Shown piece by piece: positions 40,836-52,463 of a DNA stretch of 64,000 nt. The notes under the pieces are model-generated. The model searched no databases, had not been told where the DNA came from, and worked only from the letters and a program-made list of their open reading frames with translations. Positions within the stretch are counted from its first letter, which is position 1. Each line of letters starts with the position of its first letter. Made by a program: the position numbers and the translations under genes. The stretch lies in contig NZ_QQTO01000001.1 in NCBI RefSeq assembly GCF_003351345.1, positions 248,001 to 312,000 of the forward strand, in the 5' to 3' direction. The stretch is from Allobosea caraganae. GTDB lineage: Bacteria; Pseudomonadota; Alphaproteobacteria; Rhizobiales; Beijerinckiaceae.

Positions 40836-43800
40836 TCAGTGCGCCTCGTCCCAGTTGCCGGCGGCGCGGGCATCGACCTGCAGCGGCACGCGCAGCTGCA
40901 CGGCCGGGTGCGGCGCGTCGACCATCACCCTGGTGATGACCGGCAAGGTCGCCTCGACTTGGGCGTCCGGCACCTCGAACACCAGTTCGTCGTGCACTTG
41001 CAGCAGCATGCGCGCGTCGAGCTTCGCGGCGGCCAGTGCATCGTCCATCCGCACCATGGCGCGGCGGATGATGTCGGCGGCCGAGCCTTGGATCGGCGCG
41101 TTGATCGCCTGGCGCTCGACGAAGGCGCGCTCGGACGGGTTCTTCGAGGCTACCGCCGGGAAATGGCAGACGCGGCCGAAGATCGTGGTCACCAGCCCGT
41201 TGGCGCGCACCGCCGTCTTGGTCTGGTCCATGTAGTCGCGGATGCCGGGGAAGCGCTCGAAATATTTGCGGATATAGGCGCCGGCCTCCTCGCGCCCGAT
41301 GCCAAGCTGGTTGGCGAGGCCGAAGGCCGAGATGCCGTAGATGATGCCGAAATTGATCGCCTTGGCCCGGCGGCGCACCTCGCTCGGCATGCCCGCGACG
41401 GGTACGCCGAACATCTCGGACGCGGTCATCGCGTGGATGTCGACGCCATCGGCGAAGGCCTGCCGGAGTTGCGGGATGTCGGCGATATGGGCGAGGATGC
41501 GCAGCTCGATCTGGCTGTAGTCGGCCGAGATCAGCTTGTGGCCCTTCTCGGCGACGAAGGCGGTCCTGATCTTGCGGCCGGCCTCGGTGCGGATCGGGAT
41601 GTTCTGCAGGTTCGGCTCGGAGGAGGAGAGCCGGCCGGTGGTCGTCGCAGCCAAAGCGTAAGACGTATGCACGCGATGGGTCTGCGGGTTCACATAGCCC
41701 GGCAGCGAGTCGGTATAGGTCGATTTCAGCTTGGCGAGCTGGCGCCATTCCAGGATCTTCGCGGGCAGCTCGTGGCCCTGCTCGGCCAGGTCCTCCAGCA
41801 CGCCGGCGCCGGTCGCCCACTGCCCGGTCGCGGTCTTCTGCGCGCCGGCCAGGCCCATCTTGCCGAACAGGATGTCGCCGAGCTGCTTGGGCGAGCCGAT
41901 CGTGAATTTTTCGCCGGCGAGCGTGTAGATCTCGTCCTCCAGCCGCGCCAGCCCCTGCGCGAAATCGCCGGAGAGACGCGACAGGATCTGCCGGTCGATG
42001 GCGATGCCGCGCCGCTCCATCTTGGCGAGCACGTCGACCAGCGGCCGCTCCAGCACCTCGTAGACGCCGGTCTTGCCCTCGGCCGCGAGCCGCGGCTTCA
42101 GCGCTCGCCACAGGCGCAGCGTGACGTCGGCATCCTCGGCGGCATAGGCGGTCGCCTTGTCGAGTTCGACCTTGTCGAAGGTGATCTGCGCCTTGCCGGT
42201 GCCGGCGACCTCGGAATAGGGGATCGTCTTGTGGCCGAGATGCAGCTCGGAGAGGCGGTCCATGCCGTGGTTGTTCCGGCCGGCATCGAGCGCATAGGAG
42301 ATCAGCATCGTGTCCTCGACCGGGAACACGGTCAGGCCGTGCCGTTCGAGGATCAGCAGGTCGTATTTCAGGTTCTGGCCGATCTTGAGGATGCTTGCAT
42401 CTGCGAGAAGGGGCTTCAGCGCCGTCACCACGTCGGTGAGCGGAATCTGGCCCTCGACCATGCCGCCGCCGAACAGGTCGGTGCCGCCGCGATGCTGCAG
42501 CGGGATGTAGCAGGCCTTGCCGGGCGCGACCGCGAGCGAGATGCCGACGAGGTCGGCCTGCATGGCGTCGAGCGAATTGGTCTCGGTGTCCAGCGCAACG
42601 TAGCCGGCTTCATAGGCCCAGCCGATCCAGCGGGTGAGGTCGGCCAAACTGCGCACGCATTCATAGGTCGAGCGGTCGACCGGCAGCTTGGCCACCTCGT
42701 CGCGGCGCTGCGCCACCAGATCCGCGGGCGTCATCAGTCCGTCCGCGGAGACGGAGGCCGTGGCCGGGACGGCGCCGTTTGCGACCGGCGCGCCCTCGTT
42801 TGCTGCTACTGGGGCGGCGGCGAATGTTGCGACGGCATCACCGCCGACATAGAGCGCCTTCAACTCGGCCGCGCGCGAGCCGCCGGGCGCCAGCGCCGCA
42901 TCGGCCTCGACGGCGGAGACATCGACCTCGTAGGCCTCGGAGACGCGCTTGGTGATGGTGGTGAACTCCATCGCCTTGAGGAAGGCGACGAGCCTGGCCG
43001 GGTCGGGCTGGCCGAGCGTCAGATGCGAGAGCGGCGTCTCGACCGCGACGTCGTCGACCAGCGTCACCAGCTTGTGCGAGATGCGGATTTTCTCGATCAC
43101 CTCGGGATTGGTCAGCGTCTCCCGGCGCTTGGGCTGCTTGATCTCGCCGGCCCGCGCCAGCAGCGTCTCGATGTCGCCGAATTCCCCGATCAGCTGCGCC
43201 GCCGTCTTGATGCCGATGCCCGGCGCGCCCGGCACGTTGTCGGTGGCGTCGCCCGCCAGCGCCTGCACGTCGACGACCTTATTGGGCATGACGCCGAAAT
43301 ATTCGACCACTTCGGGCTCGCCGATACGCCGCTCCGCCCGGAAGCCTGCGCCCTTCTTGGCGTCGCCCGAGGCGGGGTCGTACATGGCGACGCCCGGCCT
43401 GACGAGCTGCATCAGGTCCTTGTCGGCCGAGACGATCAGCACGTCGGCCCCGGCCTCGCGCGCCTGCTTGGCATAGGTCGCGATCAGGTCGTCGGCCTCG
43501 TAGACGTCCTGCTCGACCGGGATCAGCCCGAAGGCGCGCACGGCTTCGCGCATCAGCGGAAATTGCGGGATCAGATCGGCCGGCGGCTCGGAGCGGTTGC
43601 CCTTGTAGGCGGGATAGAGCGTCTTGCGGAACGAGTTCTCGGACTTGTCGAAGATGATGGCGAGATGGGTCGGCTTCACGCCGAGCACGCCCTCGCGCAC
43701 GAACTGGAAGAGCTTTGTGGCGAAGAGCCGGACTGCGCCCGAGGGCAGGCCATCCGAGCGCGAGAGGTATTTCCGGTCCTGGTTGATCGACTGGAAATAG

Positions 43801-43877
43801 GCGCGGAAGATGAAGTTCGAGCCATCGACCAGGAAGAGATGGTCGCCGGGCTTCAGATCGGGTGCGGTCGTGCTCAT
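40836..43877 (-). CDS. polA: DNA polymerase I
   Basis: A 1013-residue repair and Okazaki-processing polymerase with all three domains. The 5'-3' exonuclease starts HLFLVDGSNFIFRAYFQ. The 3'-5' exonuclease region has YVALDTETNSLDAMQADLVG, with Asp and Glu of motif I kept. The polymerase has motif A LISADYSQIELRILAH, motif B RRRAKAINFGIIYGISAFG and motif C LLQVHDELVFE. Length is slightly above the E. coli enzyme (928), mainly from a variable linker near 330-400 rich in Ala and Val. The start MSTTAPDLK at 43877 was chosen from domain alignment; the frame runs on upstream through repeat DNA. Confidence 0.96.
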   Translation of the reverse strand: MSTTAPDLKPGDHLFLVDGSNFIFRAYFQSINQDRKYLSRSDGLPSGAVRLFATKLFQFVREGVLGVKPTHLAIIFDKSENSFRKTLYPAYKGNRSEPPADLIPQFPLMREAVRAFGLIPVEQDVYEADDLIATYAKQAREAGADVLIVSADKDLMQLVRPGVAMYDPASGDAKKGAGFRAERRIGEPEVVEYFGVMPNKVVDVQALAGDATDNVPGAPGIGIKTAAQLIGEFGDIETLLARAGEIKQPKRRETLTNPEVIEKIRISHKLVTLVDDVAVETPLSHLTLGQPDPARLVAFLKAMEFTTITKRVSEAYEVDVSAVEADAALAPGGSRAAELKALYVGGDAVATFAAAPVAANEGAPVANGAVPATASVSADGLMTPADLVAQRRDEVAKLPVDRSTYECVRSLADLTRWIGWAYEAGYVALDTETNSLDAMQADLVGISLAVAPGKACYIPLQHRGGTDLFGGGMVEGQIPLTDVVTALKPLLADASILKIGQNLKYDLLILERHGLTVFPVEDTMLISYALDAGRNNHGMDRLSELHLGHKTIPYSEVAGTGKAQITFDKVELDKATAYAAEDADVTLRLWRALKPRLAAEGKTGVYEVLERPLVDVLAKMERRGIAIDRQILSRLSGDFAQGLARLEDEIYTLAGEKFTIGSPKQLGDILFGKMGLAGAQKTATGQWATGAGVLEDLAEQGHELPAKILEWRQLAKLKSTYTDSLPGYVNPQTHRVHTSYALAATTTGRLSSSEPNLQNIPIRTEAGRKIRTAFVAEKGHKLISADYSQIELRILAHIADIPQLRQAFADGVDIHAMTASEMFGVPVAGMPSEVRRRAKAINFGIIYGISAFGLANQLGIGREEAGAYIRKYFERFPGIRDYMDQTKTAVRANGLVTTIFGRVCHFPAVASKNPSERAFVERQAINAPIQGSAADIIRRAMVRMDDALAAAKLDARMLLQVHDELVFEVPDAQVEATLPVITRVMVDAPHPAVQLRVPLQVDARAAGNWDEAH

Positions 43878-43986
43878 GGCGCGGACCTTATGCGGGCGAG
43901 GCGGACCGGTCCATTGGTGTTGCGCGGGTTGGCGCAAAAGCCTGTCAGCAGTCTGGCGCTGCCCTACCAGTAAGAGGCGCGGGGAA

Positions 43987-44007
43987 CCCTCTCCCGTAGG
44001 GAGAGGG
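43987..44007. repeat. CCCTCTCCC hairpin repeat
   Basis: Perfect 9-bp inverted repeat CCCTCTCCC (43987-43995) and GGGAGAGGG (43999-44007) followed by a GTGAGGGG tail. Similar hairpins are at 44180 and 60502, so it belongs to a dispersed family. Confidence 0.7.
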
Positions 44008-44054
44008 CAGGGTGAGGGGTAGGCCGTTGGACCAGTTAGGCAAAAAGCCAACCG

Positions 44055-44135
44055 CGTCATTGCGAGCGCAGCGAAGCAATCCAGGGGGACGTCGAGCGCT
44101 TCAGTCTGGATTGCCTCGCTGCGCTCGCAATGACG
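44055..44135. repeat. CGTCATTGCGAGC-type inverted repeat element
   Basis: 30-base arms (44055-44084 and 44106-44135) pair with a single mismatch around a 21-base centre. Arms begin CGTCATTGCGAGCGCAGCGA. Elements with this sequence are common between genes in Hyphomicrobiales. It lies in the 360-bp gap between polA and the aldo/keto reductase gene, which otherwise holds only short hairpin repeats. Confidence 0.8.
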
Positions 44136-44179
44136 GGTAGGTCACGGCTACAATGTCAAACGACCGACACCTCACCCAA

Positions 44180-44207
44180 CCCTCTCCTTGCAGGAGAGGG
44201 CTTTTCC
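44180..44207. repeat. CCCTCTCCT hairpin repeat, terminator-like
   Basis: CCCTCTCCT (44180-44188) pairs with AGGAGAGGG (44192-44200) over a three-base loop, followed by CTTTTCC. It lies downstream of the aldo/keto reductase gene (on the minus strand) and belongs to the same hairpin family as 43987-44007. Confidence 0.6.
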
Positions 44208-44237
44208 GGCGGGCTTCCGCATCCGATCGATACGGCT

Positions 44238-45176
44238 TCACTTCGTGATCGTATCGATCTCCGCAAGCTCTTCAGCCGTCAGCGCCCACTCTGCCGCCTT
44301 CACATTGGCCTCGACCTGCTCGGGCTTGGTCGCCCCCGCAATGACGCTGGAGACGACCGGCTGGGCCGCCAGCCAGGAGAAGGCGAGCTCGATCAGGGTC
44401 TTGCCGCGCGCCTCGCAGAAGGCGGTCAGCTTCTCGGTCTTCTCCCAGTTGACCTCGGTCAGCACCTCGGTCGCGCGCTGCGATTCCCGGGTCATGCGCG
44501 CGCCTTCCGGCAGCGGCGCGTTGCGCTTGTACTTGCCGGTCAGCAGGCCGTTGGCGAGCGGGAAATAGGGCAGCAGGCCCATGTCGTAGTGCATGGCGGC
44601 CGGGATCAGCTCCTTCTCGGCGCCGCGCACCATCAGGCTGTACTCGTCCTGGCAGGAGACGAAGCGCTCGGTGCCGAGCGTCTTGGCGGTCCAGGCCGCA
44701 TCCGCGACCTGCCAGCTCGGGAAGTTGGAGCAGCCGATATAGCGCACCTTGCCCTGGCTGATCAGGTCTTCGAGCGCGCGCAGCGTCTCGTCGATCGGCG
44801 TCAGCGGGTCGGCGCGGTGGATCTGGTAGAGGTCGATCCAGTCGGTCTTCAGCCGCGTCAGCGAAGCCTCGACCGCCTCGATGATGTAGCGGCGCGAGCC
44901 GCCCTTCTTGATGCCGGCCTCATCCATGTTCATGCCGAACTTGGTCGCGAGCACGATCTGCTTGCGGCGGTCGCCGAGCAACTGGCCCATCACGTCCTCC
45001 GAACCGCCGCGATTGCCGTAGACGTCGGCGGTGTCGAACAGGGTGATGCCGCAGTCGATCGCCTTGTCGATGACCTTGCGGGCCGACTCGAAGTCGATCC
45101 GGCCGCCGAAATTGTTGCAGCCGAGGCCGACGAGCGAGACGCGCAGGCCGGAGCGGCCGAGATTGCGGGTGAGCAT
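44238..45176 (-). CDS. Aldo/keto reductase
   Basis: A 312-residue NADPH-dependent oxidoreductase with the TIM-barrel AKR fold. The catalytic Asp/Tyr are in FDTADVYGNRGGSE, the Lys in VLATKFGMNM and the His in YQIHRADPLTPIDET. The family blocks KVRYIGCSNFPSWQ and VSSVIAGATKPEQVEANVKA follow. It is transcribed alone between repeat-rich gaps. Such proteins reduce various aldehydes and ketones; the specific substrate is not readable. A second, unrelated AKR gene lies at 55140-55985. Confidence 0.92.
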   Translation of the reverse strand: MLTRNLGRSGLRVSLVGLGCNNFGGRIDFESARKVIDKAIDCGITLFDTADVYGNRGGSEDVMGQLLGDRRKQIVLATKFGMNMDEAGIKKGGSRRYIIEAVEASLTRLKTDWIDLYQIHRADPLTPIDETLRALEDLISQGKVRYIGCSNFPSWQVADAAWTAKTLGTERFVSCQDEYSLMVRGAEKELIPAAMHYDMGLLPYFPLANGLLTGKYKRNAPLPEGARMTRESQRATEVLTEVNWEKTEKLTAFCEARGKTLIELAFSWLAAQPVVSSVIAGATKPEQVEANVKAAEWALTAEELAEIDTITK

Positions 45177-45300
45177 GGGGAGGAGTCCTTCGATGGGAAG
45201 GACCGTAGAGGATCAGAGCCGGCGCACCGGCGCAACGGCTGCCAGCGCAAGGCCGGGCTGACGCGAATGGAGGGCGTCGGGGATAGGCTCCGCCGTCGGG

Positions 45301-45400
45301 GTCGTCCTCGGGCTTGGCCCGAGGATCATCCCGACCATCCACGTCTTCGCTTGCGATGAACGGTCAAGACGTGGTGCTCGGCACAAGGCCGAGCATGACG
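45301..45400. repeat. Composite palindromic repeat
   Basis: Three consecutive inverted repeats: CCTCGGGC/GCCCGAGG (45306-45324), CCACGTCTT/AAGACGTGG (45339-45374) and GCTCGGC/GCCGAGC (45376-45394). It fills most of the 279-bp gap between the typA stop and the aldo/keto reductase start and ends with CATGACG, like other rhizobial intergenic elements. Confidence 0.7.
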
Positions 45401-45455
45401 TCGAGGGCGTTGTTATCGAGGGCGTTATTCCTGACAGCGCCAGAAGTGCGGTGGC

Positions 45456-47279
45456 TCAGGCCACGGCTTCCTTCTGCTTCTGCGAGCGCTTGCGCTCGTT
45501 CGGGTCGAGCACGCCCTTGCGCAGGCGGATCGACTTCGGCGTGACTTCGACCAGTTCGTCATCGTCGATCCAAGCCAGCGAGCGCTCCAGCGTCATCCGG
45601 ATCGGCGGCGTCAGGCGGACGGCCTCGTCCTTCGAGGTGGTGCGGATGTTGGTGAGCTTCTTGCCCTTGAGCACGTTCACCTCGAGGTCGTTCTCGCGGG
45701 TGTGCTCGCCGACGATCATGCCCTGGTAGACCTTCCAGCCGGGCTCGATCATCATCGGGCCGCGATCTTCCAGGTTCCACAGCGCATAGGCCACGGCCTC
45801 GCCGGTCTCCATCGCGATCAGCACGCCGTTGCGGCGCCCGCCGATCTCGCCCTTGTAGGGCAGGTAGTCGTGGAACAGCCGGTTCATGATCGCGGTGCCG
45901 CGCGTGTCGGTCAGGAGCTCGCCCTGGTAGCCGATCAGGCCGCGGGTCGGGGCGTGGAAGACCAGGCGCAGGCGGTTGCCGCCGGAGGGACGCATCTCCA
46001 GCATGTCGGCCTTGCGCTCGCTCATCTTCTGCACGACGACGCCGGAATGCTCCTCGTCGACGTCGATGATGACCTCCTCGATCGGCTCCAGCAGCTGGCC
46101 TGACTCATCGCGCTTCAGCACGACGCGCGGACGCGAGACGCCGAGCTCGAAGCCCTCGCGGCGCATCTGCTCGATCAGGATGGCGAGCTGGAGTTCGCCG
46201 CGGCCGGAGACGATGTAGCTGTCCTTGTCCTTGGCTTCCTCGATCTTCAGCGCGACATTGCCCTCGGCCTCCTTGAGCAGGCGGTCGCGGATGACGCGGG
46301 TGGTGACCTTGTCGCCCTCGGTGCCGGCGAGCGGCGAGTCGTTGACCATGAAGGTCATCGACACCGTCGGCGGGTCGATCGGCTGGGCCTTGATCGCGGT
46401 CTCGACCGCCGGGTCGCAGAAGGTATCGGCGACCGAGCCCTTCACCAGGCCGGCAATGGAGACGATGTCGCCCGGAATGGCCTCTTCGATCGGCGTGCGC
46501 TCGAGCCCGCGGAAGGCCAGGATCTTGGTGATGCGGCCGGTCTCGACCAGCGAACCGTCGCCCGCGAGCACCTTGATCATCTGGTTGGGCTTGGCCGAAC
46601 CGGAGACGACGCGGCCGGTGATGATGCGGCCGAGATAGGGGTTGGCTTCGAGCAGGGTGCCGAGCATGCGGAACGGACCTTCCTCGATGCGCGGCTCCGG
46701 CACATGCGAGAGGATCAGGTCGTACATCGGCGCGAGGCCCTGATCCTGCGGACCAGCCGGGTCATGCGCCATCCAGCCCTGCTTGCCCGAGCCGTAGAGG
46801 ATCGGGAAGTCGAGCTGCTCGTCGCTGGCGTCGAGCGCGGCGAAGAGATCGAAGACTTCGTTGATCACCTCGGTGACGCGGGCGTCGGGCTTGTCGACCT
46901 TGTTGATCGCCACGATCGGGCGAAGGCCGAGCTTCAGCGCCTTGGAGACCACGAACTTGGTCTGCGGCATCGGGCCCTCGGCCGCATCGACCAGCACGAT
47001 GGCTGAATCGACCATGTTGAGGATGCGCTCGACCTCGCCGCCGAAATCGGCGTGGCCGGGAGTGTCGACGATGTTGATGCGGACGTCCTTCCAGACCACC
47101 GAGGTGGCCTTGGCCAGGATGGTGATGCCGCGCTCCTTCTCCAGCTCGTTGGAGTCCATCACGCGCTCGATCACGCGCTGGTTGTCGCGATAGGTGCCCG
47201 ACTGCTGCAGCAGCTTGTCGACGAGGGTGGTCTTGCCATGGTCGACGTGGGCGATGATGGCGATGTTGCGCATTGACAT
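45456..47279 (-). CDS. typA: Translational GTPase TypA/BipA
   Basis: A 607-residue ribosome-associated GTPase. G1 is [15 protein letters not shown], the switch region has [10 protein letters not shown]3 is [14 protein letters not shown] and G4 NKVDKPDAR. The EF-G-like domains and the TypA-specific C-terminal domain ([32 protein letters not shown]) are complete. TypA assists ribosome assembly and growth under cold and other stresses. The start MSMRNIAII at 47279 follows AAAGGCCC; an ATG two codons later is also possible. Confidence 0.96.
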   Translation of the reverse strand: MSMRNIAIIAHVDHGKTTLVDKLLQQSGTYRDNQRVIERVMDSNELEKERGITILAKATSVVWKDVRINIVDTPGHADFGGEVERILNMVDSAIVLVDAAEGPMPQTKFVVSKALKLGLRPIVAINKVDKPDARVTEVINEVFDLFAALDASDEQLDFPILYGSGKQGWMAHDPAGPQDQGLAPMYDLILSHVPEPRIEEGPFRMLGTLLEANPYLGRIITGRVVSGSAKPNQMIKVLAGDGSLVETGRITKILAFRGLERTPIEEAIPGDIVSIAGLVKGSVADTFCDPAVETAIKAQPIDPPTVSMTFMVNDSPLAGTEGDKVTTRVIRDRLLKEAEGNVALKIEEAKDKDSYIVSGRGELQLAILIEQMRREGFELGVSRPRVVLKRDESGQLLEPIEEVIIDVDEEHSGVVVQKMSERKADMLEMRPSGGNRLRLVFHAPTRGLIGYQGELLTDTRGTAIMNRLFHDYLPYKGEIGGRRNGVLIAMETGEAVAYALWNLEDRGPMMIEPGWKVYQGMIVGEHTRENDLEVNVLKGKKLTNIRTTSKDEAVRLTPPIRMTLERSLAWIDDDELVEVTPKSIRLRKGVLDPNERKRSQKQKEAVA

Positions 47280-47436
47280 CGAAAGGGCCTTTTCATGACC
47301 GCAAGCCGGCACGGAAAAGCCCGGCCGGCGCAGCCCCTCTACAAGAGAATCTGGAATTCGCTGCGCTGCACATAAACGTTGGAAGCCGTTTGGGCAACCT
47401 CGTCCGCGCGAGGGACGCCGTTGTGCTTAAGGCGCG

Positions 47437-48738
47437 TCAGTCATTTTGCGCCTGCGCCTCGACCAGGACGAGCCGCCGCTCGGCCACGGCGCGGCCGACC
47501 TGGTCCATGGCGAGCCTGTAGGCGGCGAGCCCGGCCGCGTCGACGTCGCCCTGCGAGAAATTCGACAGCACGTCGGCGAGGACGGCGTCGGCCTCGCGCT
47601 CATAGGTGATCAGCGCCCTGTCATCCTCCTCGGCCCGGATGGCGGAGAGCATGGCGACCAGCCGGTCTAGCCCCGCCATCGCCTTGCGCCGCCGCGCCGC
47701 GCTTTCCTGGCTGAGCAGCCCGGCGAAGCCGGTGCCGACCACCGAGAGCACCATCACGCCGAGATAGAACCAGTCGCCATAGCGCTCGAAGAAGGTTTCC
47801 TGCTCGCCGTCGATGAAGGCCGCGGCACCGGAATGGACCGAGAGCGGCGCGTCCTTGTCGGTCGAGGGCGCCTCCAGCCCCTGGATCGAGGGCAACTCGC
47901 CGGCGAGCGTCATGCGCAGGCCGAGCAGCGCCTTGACGAGGTCGCCGACCGTGCCGTCGTCGAGCGACTGCGCCGCCATCAGCCGCGAGGTGATCGCGAT
48001 CGTCGGCAGGTTCTCGGCCGGGCGCGGCGGGTCGCCGCCGAGCGCGCCGCGCACGATCTCGCCGGTCTCGATCGGCCGGTGGCGGGCCGCGATGGCGTCG
48101 GCCTCGCGGATCGGGATCAGGACGGGGTCGTTGCCCCAGGCCGAGCGCAGCCGGGCGAGGCCCTCGTTATTGGTGCGCGAACCGACGGCGTTGATGGAGA
48201 AGAAGGCGTCGATGCGCTTCTCCTGCGCCGCGGCCACGACCTCGTCGCGCCCGAGGGCGACGATCTCGATCTCCTCCGCGCGGACCTCGTATTGCTCCAG
48301 CACCAGCTTCAGCAGCGCCAGATTGCCCTTCGGGTCGCGGACGACGCCGATCTTGCGCCCGCGCAGGTCGGCAATGCGGCCGATCGCGCTGTCCTTGCTG
48401 GTGATGAAGAACGGAAAGGAGCGGCGGATGATCAGCGCCGTGTCGGCCTGCTCGGGCAGGGCGATGTCGGGCCTGACGATGGCGAGCTCCGCCTGGCCCT
48501 CGTCGATCCGCTTGGCGCTCTCCTCCGAGCCCTCGGTCAGGACGAGGCGGACGCGGATCTGCGACTTCTCGCGGCTCAGGCCCTGCACGAAGCCGGCCGC
48601 CAGGCGCGCATCCTCCGAGCCGAGCGGGCCGACGGCGAGGCGCAGGGTCTTCGGCTGGTTCAGGACGTAGAAGACCGACGCGGCGATGCCGAAGATCGCC
48701 AGCACGCCCGCCAGAGCCATGAAACCGCGCCGCCCCAT
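47437..48738 (-). CDS. TAXI-family solute-binding protein with C-terminal membrane anchor
   Basis: A 433-residue protein. After an N-terminal membrane segment (about 7-26) comes a TAXI (TRAP-associated extracytoplasmic immunogenic) binding domain (about 30-300; e.g. LRLAVGPLGSEDARLAAGF). A conserved SVHSGAAAFIDGEQETFFERYGDW leads to a second membrane helix (about 324-343) and an 85-residue cytoplasmic, helical, acidic tail. No TRAP permease genes (DctM/DctQ type) are adjacent. It may therefore be a membrane-anchored sensor or partner rather than a soluble transporter component; that is inference. Confidence 0.85.
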   Translation of the reverse strand: MGRRGFMALAGVLAIFGIAASVFYVLNQPKTLRLAVGPLGSEDARLAAGFVQGLSREKSQIRVRLVLTEGSEESAKRIDEGQAELAIVRPDIALPEQADTALIIRRSFPFFITSKDSAIGRIADLRGRKIGVVRDPKGNLALLKLVLEQYEVRAEEIEIVALGRDEVVAAAQEKRIDAFFSINAVGSRTNNEGLARLRSAWGNDPVLIPIREADAIAARHRPIETGEIVRGALGGDPPRPAENLPTIAITSRLMAAQSLDDGTVGDLVKALLGLRMTLAGELPSIQGLEAPSTDKDAPLSVHSGAAAFIDGEQETFFERYGDWFYLGVMVLSVVGTGFAGLLSQESAARRRKAMAGLDRLVAMLSAIRAEEDDRALITYEREADAVLADVLSNFSQGDVDAAGLAAYRLAMDQVGRAVAERRLVLVEAQAQND

Positions 48739-48823
48739 GCCGGATCAGATGCCCCTGTGCTGCTACTTCTGCGCGCAAGCATTGCGTTGCCCGTCAACAT
48801 GTCGCAAGTGCGGCGCTGCTCAC

Positions 48824-48870
48824 AGCATGATGCCGAAAAGTGCGTAGCGGTTTTCGGGCGACATCATGCT
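48824..48870. repeat. GAGCATG-type palindromic repeat, copy 3
   Basis: A 47-base imperfect palindrome from AGCATGATGCCGAAAAG to GACATCATGCT. In reverse complement it is nearly identical to the copy at 52496-52544. It lies between the divergent TAXI gene and trpF, 31 bases before the trpF start. Confidence 0.78.
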
Positions 48871-48901
48871 CCGGCCCTAACTGATATGATATGGCGTGCA
48901 C

Positions 48902-49561
48902 ATGTCCCGACCGGTCGCTCCTTTCCTCGTCAAGATCTGCGGGCTCTCCACGCCGGAGACGCTCGAAGCGGCGCTTTCTGCCGGCGCCGACATGATCGGC
49001 CTCAACTTCCATCCGAAGAGCCCGCGCTTCGTCACGCGGGAGAAGGCGCGGGAGCTGGCGGCGATCGCGCGCGGCCGGGCCGAGATCGTCGCGCTGATCG
49101 TCGATTTCGATGTGCAGCAGGCGGCAGAGCTGGTGGCCGACCTCAATCCGGAGTGGGTGCAGCTGCATGGCCGCGAGACGCCCGAGCAGGTCGAGGCCAT
49201 TCGTGCCGCCACCGGCAGGCGCGTGATGAAGGCGCTCGGCGTCGCCGGCGCGGCCGATCTCGTCGCCATTTCCGCCTATGCCGCCGTCGCCGACCTCATC
49301 CTGCTCGACGCCAAGCCGCCGAAGGACGCGGCCTATCCCGGCGGCCACGGCAAACCCTTCGACTGGAGCATCCTGGCCGAACTCGACCCCGGCTTGCCCT
49401 TCATGCTATCGGGCGGGCTCGACCCGGCAAATGTCGCGGACGCCGTCCGCACCATCCGGCCGGCGGGCGTCGATGTCTCCTCCGGCGTCGAGACCGCGCC
49501 TGGTATCAAGGATATCGGCCGGATCAGTGATTTCGTCGCAGCCGCACGTCGCGCGGCGTAG
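48902..49561 (+). CDS. trpF: Phosphoribosylanthranilate isomerase
   Basis: A 219-residue TIM-barrel enzyme for the third step after anthranilate in tryptophan synthesis. The catalytic Cys is in [16 protein letters not shown] and the Asp in the VALIVDFD segment; the phosphate-binding part [16 protein letters not shown] and [15 protein letters not shown] complete it. An in-frame GTG two codons upstream is the alternative start. It is the first of trpF-trpB-(SIMPL)-trpA-accD-folC on the plus strand, with only 25 bp to trpB. Confidence 0.95.
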   Translation: MSRPVAPFLVKICGLSTPETLEAALSAGADMIGLNFHPKSPRFVTREKARELAAIARGRAEIVALIVDFDVQQAAELVADLNPEWVQLHGRETPEQVEAIRAATGRRVMKALGVAGAADLVAISAYAAVADLILLDAKPPKDAAYPGGHGKPFDWSILAELDPGLPFMLSGGLDPANVADAVRTIRPAGVDVSSGVETAPGIKDIGRISDFVAAARRAA

Positions 49562-49586
49562 GATTTGTAAGAAGGCAGGCTTGAGC

Positions 49587-50804
<1,218 letters not shown>

Positions 50805-50824
50805 GCTCCGCCGAGAAGGAGCAG

Positions 50825-51556
50825 ATGATGAAGAAGGCGATCCTGTTTGCGGCCATGCTGGCCTTGTCTAGCCAGGCGCAGGCCCAGAACCGCGACGCGG
50901 CTCCCGCCGAAGGCATCGTCATCCGCACCGAAGGCGAGGTCCGGGTGAAGCCGGATATCGCGACGATCCAGGCCGGATTGGTCAGCGAGGGCAAGACCGC
51001 GGCCGAGGCTTTGTCCAAGAACACGCCCGCGCTGGCGAAGCTGGTCGAGGCGGTCAAGGCCGCCGGCGTCGCGCCGGCCGACCTCGTCACCTCGCAGGTC
51101 TCGCTGATTCCGCGCATGACCCAGCCGCCGGTGACGCCAGGTCCGCGCCCGCCCCGCGCCGCCACGATCGACGGCTACGAGGCCCGCACCGGACTGACGA
51201 TCACCATGCGCGACCTCGCCAAGGCCGGCCCGCTGATCGACGCGCTGGTCGCCGCCGGCTCCAACGAGATGTCCGGGATCAGCTTCGGCCTCGCCGACGA
51301 GAGCAAGGCCAAGGACGCAGCTCGCAAGAAGGCCGCCGAGGCGGCAAGAGCCCGCGCCGCGCTCTATGCCGAGGCGCTTGGCGTCAAGGTCGGCGACCTC
51401 GTGTCGATCGTCGAGGCGGAAGCCGAAGCTGTTGGCCGCGCCTCCGGCGACATGCGGGCCTTCCGCATGGCGGCGAGCGCCGCGCCGATCTCGGTCGAAC
51501 CCGGCGAGCTGACGGTCACCAGCTCGCTGCGCACGGTTTGGCGGATTGCGCCCTGA
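50825..51556 (+). CDS. SIMPL-domain (DUF541) exported protein
   Basis: A 243-residue secreted or periplasmic protein with a clear signal peptide ([19 protein letters not shown]). The SIMPL/DUF541 domain follows: [32 protein letters not shown] near the start, and the C-terminal [38 protein letters not shown]. coli YggE of this family lowers oxidative stress. It lies 20 bp after trpB and 40 bp before trpA on the same strand, splitting the usual trpBA pair. No link to tryptophan synthesis is known to me. The ribosome site GAGAAGGAG is strong; ATG at 50828 is the alternative start. Confidence 0.9.
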   Translation: MMKKAILFAAMLALSSQAQAQNRDAAPAEGIVIRTEGEVRVKPDIATIQAGLVSEGKTAAEALSKNTPALAKLVEAVKAAGVAPADLVTSQVSLIPRMTQPPVTPGPRPPRAATIDGYEARTGLTITMRDLAKAGPLIDALVAAGSNEMSGISFGLADESKAKDAARKKAAEAARARAALYAEALGVKVGDLVSIVEAEAEAVGRASGDMRAFRMAASAAPISVEPGELTVTSSLRTVWRIAP

Positions 51557-51596
51557 GCCCTCGCCAGCCCGCCCCCTTCATGCTAACCGCAAGCCC

Positions 51597-52463
51597 ATGA
51601 CAGAGACCGGCCAGACCCGCATCCAATCCCGCTTCAAGGCCTGTGCAGCCGAGGGCCGCGCGGCGCTCGTGACCTTCGTCACCGCCGGCGATCCGGATTT
51701 CGACACCGCCAGCGCGATCCTCAACGCCTTGCCGCAGGCCGGCGCGGACGTGATCGAGCTCGGCGTGCCCTTCACCGACCCGATGGCCGACGGCATCCCG
51801 GTCCAGCTCGCCGGCCAGCGCGCGCTGAAGGCTGGCCAGTCGCTGAAGAAGACGCTCGCGATGGTCGGGGCCTTCCGTGCGGCGGGCCACGACACGCCGA
51901 TCGTGCTGATGGGCTACTACAATCCGATCTGGGCCTATGGCGTCGAGCGCTTCCTTCAGGATGCCCGCGCCATCGGCGTCGACGGCCTGATCGTCGTCGA
52001 CCTGCCGCCGGAGGAGGATGCCGAGCTCTGCATCCCAGCGCTGGCGGCCGGGATCAGCTTCATCCGCCTGGCGACCCCCACCACCGACGACAAGCGTCTG
52101 CCCAAAGTGCTCAGCAACACCTCGGGCTTCGTCTATTACGTCTCGATGACCGGCGTCACCGGCGGCGCCATCGCGAATTATGATGCGGTCGGCGATGCCG
52201 TGGCCCGCATCAAGCGCCATACCGACCTGCCCGTCGCGGTCGGCTTCGGCGTCAAGACGCCGGCCGATGCCGCCGCCATTGCCAAGGGTGCCGACGGCGT
52301 CGTCGTCGGCTCGGCTTTGGTCGAGCGTATCAGGCTTTCGCTCGATGCCGAGGGCAAGGCCACGGAAAAGACGGTTTCGGCTGTCACCTCGCTGGTCAGC
52401 GAGCTTGCCGCCGGCGTCCGCTCGGTGGCACGAGCCGGATCGCTTCAGGCTGAATCAGCCTGA
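51597..52463 (+). CDS. trpA: Tryptophan synthase alpha subunit
   Basis: A 288-residue TIM-barrel enzyme that cleaves indole-3-glycerol phosphate. The catalytic Glu54 and Asp65 are in [17 protein letters not shown] with the usual 11-residue spacing. Phosphate-binding segments VSMTGVTGG and [11 protein letters not shown], and later GVVVGSALV, are intact. The start ATG at 51597 lies 40 bp after the SIMPL gene with no strong ribosome site. Its last codons and stop lie inside a perfect hairpin. It works with TrpB encoded two genes upstream. Confidence 0.96.
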   Translation: MTETGQTRIQSRFKACAAEGRAALVTFVTAGDPDFDTASAILNALPQAGADVIELGVPFTDPMADGIPVQLAGQRALKAGQSLKKTLAMVGAFRAAGHDTPIVLMGYYNPIWAYGVERFLQDARAIGVDGLIVVDLPPEEDAELCIPALAAGISFIRLATPTTDDKRLPKVLSNTSGFVYYVSMTGVTGGAIANYDAVGDAVARIKRHTDLPVAVGFGVKTPADAAAIAKGADGVVVGSALVERIRLSLDAEGKATEKTVSAVTSLVSELAAGVRSVARAGSLQAESA

